Shown here piece by piece: positions 5,348 through 7,992 of a stretch of 7,992 nucleotides of DNA. Position 1 is the first letter of the stretch; every line of letters begins with the position of its first letter. The stretch comes from Phycisphaerales bacterium (GTDB taxonomy: Bacteria; Planctomycetota; Phycisphaerae; Phycisphaerales; UBA1924). Under the pieces are notes generated by a model. That model was given only the letters and a program-made list of their open reading frames with translations. It ran no database searches and had not been told where the DNA came from. The translations under genes were made by a program, and so were the position numbers. The stretch is from the NCBI GenBank assembly GCA_019747615.1, contig JAIEQQ010000273.1, forward strand, positions 1 through 7,992. The letters are read 5' to 3'.

Positions 5348-6634
5348 TCACGCCTCGAACAGCGGGTTGGACATCAGCGCGGCGCATGGGACGAAAGGGT
5401 GCTGCATCCGCAGCCGATAGAGCGTGAACGAGTCGCCCTGCCAGCGAAGGCGATCGAACACGAACTGGGCCAACTCGGTGTAGCGCGGCACCTCCGTGCA
5501 GTTGCCCGCCTGCGCGCCCGTCCCCACGCGCTCCGCCCGCTCGTGTCCGGGCAGGCGGTAGCGTTCGCGATCGGCTCCGCGTCGGAACTCGTGCCCGCGA
5601 AACTCGCTGAAGACCGCGACCGCCGGCTCGATGTCCGGTAGCGCGCCGCGCTCGATGAAGACGTTGAGCATCGCGCTGTGTACAGGGATGCGGATCTGCA
5701 TCGCGTGCTCGGCGCTCATGCTGCCGGGCGTCACCCGGTTGCTCACGACGTCGCGCAGCACCTCGCCAATCACGCAATCGAGCATCCCCGGCTTGCCGAT
5801 CGGCCCATCACCAAGCTCGTACTCCATTCGCTGCTCGAAACACGCGGCGCGTGCAAACTTCGGCAGTGGGCGAGAGCAGAACTCGGGAATGAGTCCGATC
5901 TCGCGTGCGACCTGCGCGCTGTCGCTCAGCGGTGTTCCCGGCGAGTCCGCGGCGTAATCGCTGAGCGGCTCGGACACAAACACCGGCAACGGCTGGCCTT
6001 GGTCGCCCGAGGCGACCGGTCGCGTGATCGCAAACGCCGCGCGAGCACGCAGTCGGCGCAACCCGATGAACGCACGCACGAGCGCGACGTCAAGGCGGCC
6101 CGGCGTCTTGGCTTTGCTGACAAAGAACGTCTGACTGAAGCAATCGGCCTGAAGCCCGGCGACGAAACTCGACGCCCTGAACGCCGCCCGCCGCAGGCTC
6201 GTCTGGGTTCGGTCGTCCGGCGTGGCGCCGCTGAGCATGATCTGGACCGAGGCGCGATCGCCGCCGTGCTTGCGGACCAGCTCGGTGTAGGTGGTGATCG
6301 CGGCCTGAAGCTCCCGCACCGATTCGGCGTCCGCCCCGGCCCGCGCCGCCGCCTCGGTGATGATTCGAAAGCCCGAGGAGCCCGGCAAAAACTGAGCGAT
6401 TCGCGTGGGGTTTGATTCGTACGCGATGCGATAGGCCTTCCACGCCAAGCTCTTATCCAGGCCCAGTGCCCCGCAGAGATCCTGGGCACGGATTGCCTGC
6501 GGGGCCGCGGCGCGAAGCGCGTGCTGAAGCGCGCGTTGCAGGCGGATCAGCGCCGCTTCGGCGGCGGCGGGAAATTGCGTCGATCGTGCATCGATTTGCG
6601 GCTTCTCAGAGGGTATTGATCGTGAAAGTGGCAT
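5348..6634 (-). CDS. Hypothetical protein, 428 aa, possible N-terminal helix-turn-helix
   Basis: I do not recognise the family. ATG 6634-6632 is the chosen start; it has only a weak CGAG ahead of it, and an in-frame GTG at 6736 would add 34 residues, so the N-terminus is uncertain. There is no signal peptide or membrane segment, so a cytoplasmic location is inferred. Residues 22-45 are a helical, Ala/Arg/Leu-rich segment. Residues about 46-98 (A-I-R-A-Q-D-L-C-G-A-L-G-L-D-K-S-L-A-W-K-A, then a loop and F-R-I-I-T-E-A-A-A-R-A-G) look like a winged or plain helix-turn-helix. A charged helix follows at about 103-123. The remaining 300 residues mix alpha and beta segments, including a strand-rich part at 310-345. 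A transcriptional regulator with a C-terminal sensing domain is possible but unproven. The gene is divergent from the kelch gene at 7004 and convergent with the 3102 gene. Confidence 0.75.
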   Translation of the reverse strand: MPLSRSIPSEKPQIDARSTQFPAAAEAALIRLQRALQHALRAAAPQAIRAQDLCGALGLDKSLAWKAYRIAYESNPTRIAQFLPGSSGFRIITEAAARAGADAESVRELQAAITTYTELVRKHGGDRASVQIMLSGATPDDRTQTSLRRAAFRASSFVAGLQADCFSQTFFVSKAKTPGRLDVALVRAFIGLRRLRARAAFAITRPVASGDQGQPLPVFVSEPLSDYAADSPGTPLSDSAQVAREIGLIPEFCSRPLPKFARAACFEQRMEYELGDGPIGKPGMLDCVIGEVLRDVVSNRVTPGSMSAEHAMQIRIPVHSAMLNVFIERGALPDIEPAVAVFSEFRGHEFRRGADRERYRLPGHERAERVGTGAQAGNCTEVPRYTELAQFVFDRLRWQGDSFTLYRLRMQHPFVPCAALMSNPLFEA

Positions 6635-6760
6635 TGCTCGGTTTGACGTGATGTGCTTTGGCGAGTTGTGACGACCAGGGAAACCACTAAGCGATGCTCG
6701 ACCGCCGTGGATCACGTGCGTGCATTCAGAATACACGATTTTCGACGAGCGGGCACGTGC

Positions 6761-6784
6761 AAAATCATCTTTAGAGATGATTTT
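6761..6784. promoter_or_regulatory. Perfect inverted repeat, possible operator
   Basis: AAAATCATCT (6761-6770) and AGATGATTTT (6775-6784) are exact reverse complements around TTAG. The right part overlaps a 9-base direct repeat, TTTAGAGAT at 6770-6778 and 6782-6790. The symmetry and AT-richness in a divergent promoter region fit a dimeric regulator site. A weak transcription-pausing hairpin is an alternative, but the stem is AT-rich and no gene ends just upstream of it. Confidence 0.5.
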
Positions 6785-6992
6785 AGAGATATTTGTGGCC
6801 CCGCGTGGAGTTCGAGTTACCTTTCTCCGAGACCGTCTACGCGCGGTCCAGCTGCGCCCAATGACGCCGGGTCGAGGTCACGACGTCACCGGGTTCGCAT
6901 CTGACGCGGAGCGCTGTCGAGAGTGTCTGAGATGTGCCGCGGCGAACCGCGTCGTCGCTCAGGGCACCTTGGATCCGACCGTTGAACCCACT

Positions 6993-6996
6993 GGAG
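6993..6996 (+). promoter_or_regulatory. Ribosome binding site of the kelch gene
   Basis: GGAG with a 7-base spacer precedes ATG 7004, which begins a frame open to the window edge with a signal peptide at its start. Confidence 0.7.
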
Positions 6997-7003
6997 TCGT
7001 GAT

Positions 7004-7992
7004 ATGTCGAGAACTTCTTTGTTGCCAGAAACTCGGACCATCGGTGGTTTGCCCGCGCGATGGTGGCGCAATGTTGCCGGCGCGCTGGCGTGCGGCGTGC
7101 TGGGGTTGAGCCCGGTGGCGAACGCGCAGCCGTGCCCGCCGGCGGGCTGGACTCAGCTTCAGGCGGCATCGGCCGCGGTACCGGCGCGCTCGTTCACCGC
7201 GGTCGCGACCGACACGGCGCGGAATCGCGTTGTGCTCTTTGGTGGCTTCGGCGCTGGCACGACCTACCAAGACACCTGGACGTACGACGGCGCGTCTTGG
7301 TCGCTGGCCAGCTCCACCGGTCCATCGGCTCGCACGGGGCACGCCATGGCGTATGACCCGGTTCGCCAGCGCACAGTCCTCTTCGGCGGAAGCAACGGCG
7401 GCGATGAAACCTGGGAGTGGAACGGCGTCTCATGGTCGCAGATCGCCACGACGGTACAGCCCTCGTCGCGCAGCGGCCACAGCATGGCGTTTGACAGCGT
7501 CTCCGGGCGCGTCATCCTCTTCGGCGGTGTAGACAACGCCGACTTCACCGGTCGATTGGACACTTGGGCGTGGGATGGCACGGCATGGGTCGAGCTGTTC
7601 GTCGGCGGGCCCGACATGCGCTTCAACCACACCCTCGCCACCGACTCGGCACGCCAGCGCATCGTGATGCTCGGCGGCGTGAACCCGATGACCTTCGACC
7701 TGTACGACCAGACCTGGGAGTTTGATGGCCTGCAGTGGAACTTCATCAGCAGCGGCGCGGATCCGGCACCGCGCGATCGCCCGGGCCTGGCGTACGACGC
7801 CACCCGCGCACGGATTGTCTGCTTCGGTGGTGGCTTTGTGCCGGGCAATCGCCAGCGCGAGACCTGGGAGTTTGACGGCGTGAACTGGACGCTCGGTTCA
7901 CTCAGCAGCGGCCCCGCCGGCGACTTCAACCTGCCTTTGGCGTTTCACCCTTCAACGACCCGTGTCGTCCAGCTCGAGCCCGAGCACGGCAT
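7004..7992 (+). CDS. Secreted kelch-repeat beta-propeller protein, 3' end outside window
   Basis: ATG 7004 opens a frame of 329 codons with no stop before the right edge. Residues 1-41 form a signal peptide with a hydrophobic core at about 24-40 and likely cleavage after A-N-A before Q42. From residue 60 a unit of about 45-50 residues recurs, in the form P-x-x-R-x-x-H-x-x-A-x-D-x-x-x-x-R-x-V-L-F-G-G, a variable loop, then (D/E)-T-W-x-(W/F/Y)-(D/N)-G-x-x-W. Units begin near 60, 107, 153, 202 and 254, with a sixth starting at about 304. This is the kelch/galactose-oxidase-central-domain propeller pattern. A closed propeller would need at least this sixth blade, completed beyond the edge. No catalytic residues are visible, and a binding or structural role outside the cytoplasm is inferred. 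Whether it ends in the dockerin-like tail of the two upstream secreted genes cannot be seen. Confidence 0.9.
   Translation, partial: MSRTSLLPETRTIGGLPARWWRNVAGALACGVLGLSPVANAQPCPPAGWTQLQAASAAVPARSFTAVATDTARNRVVLFGGFGAGTTYQDTWTYDGASWSLASSTGPSARTGHAMAYDPVRQRTVLFGGSNGGDETWEWNGVSWSQIATTVQPSSRSGHSMAFDSVSGRVILFGGVDNADFTGRLDTWAWDGTAWVELFVGGPDMRFNHTLATDSARQRIVMLGGVNPMTFDLYDQTWEFDGLQWNFISSGADPAPRDRPGLAYDATRARIVCFGGGFVPGNRQRETWEFDGVNWTLGSLSSGPAGDFNLPLAFHPSTTRVVQLEPEHG

Larger units (their letters stand above)
6635..7003. other. Divergent intergenic spacer, AT-rich centre
   Basis: This 369-base spacer lies between the minus-strand 428-aa gene and the kelch gene and should carry promoters for both. Its centre (about 6720-6800) is clearly richer in A and T than the rest of the window and holds the perfect inverted repeat at 6761-6784. 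Two CACGTG palindromes occur at 6713-6718 and 6754-6759, 41 bases apart. TATTCT read on the minus strand at 6733-6728 could be a -10 box for the leftward gene, but no good -35 partner was found. From 6800 to 6990 I see no structure. Open frames crossing it on either strand look like chance. Confidence 0.5.

Noticed and set aside
5678..6415. 245-codon plus-strand open frame opposite the 428-aa gene
   Set aside because: Its Arg/Ala/His-rich composition has no domain pattern, there is no ribosome binding site, and it lies wholly inside the better-composed minus-strand gene.
7264..7929. 221-codon minus-strand open frame opposite the kelch gene
   Set aside because: It mirrors the kelch repeats on the other strand, which have a signal peptide, a ribosome binding site and clear periodic motifs. 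The antisense frame merely inherits their periodicity.

Overview
The window looks like chromosomal DNA from a high-GC planctomycete, most likely of the class Phycisphaerae. Two adjacent secreted proteins end in the same two-unit dockerin-like domain, with cores reading NNGVTEGDYNLFFA and a terminal D-G-C. I associate this tail with exported proteins of that group. The taxonomic call rests on recognising these protein families, not on a marker gene.

Layout. The window opens inside the 3' end of a carbon-nitrogen hydrolase gene (nitrilase/omega-amidase type, 1-309, +). It converges on an unrecognised 166-residue protein (306-806, -), and the two stop codons overlap in a CTAG. A 334-base divergent spacer follows, with short hairpins and a candidate regulatory motif. 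Next come two tandem secreted dockerin-tailed genes. The first (1141-2817, +) is a repeat protein with about seven WD/SBBP-like beta-propeller repeats, followed by a strong intrinsic terminator at 2862-2894. The second (3102-5111, +) joins a glucose/sorbosone dehydrogenase (HHIP-like) propeller, a calcium-loop linker, an Ig-like domain and the dockerin-like tail. It is followed by degenerate heptamer repeats and a second strong terminator at 5237-5271. A 428-residue protein of unknown function with a possible N-terminal helix-turn-helix runs the other way (5348-6634, -). After an AT-rich 369-base spacer containing a perfect inverted repeat, a third secreted propeller begins at 7004 and runs off the right edge. 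It is kelch-like, with five full repeats and part of a sixth.

How the genes fit together. Three neighbouring exported proteins of different propeller families suggest a set of cell-envelope or extracellular proteins. Two share the same attachment or sorting tail, and the third may carry it beyond the edge. The terminators between them indicate separate transcription units, not one operon. The two minus-strand genes are orphans whose roles cannot be read from sequence. I see no RNA genes, CRISPR arrays, insertion sequences or phage genes.
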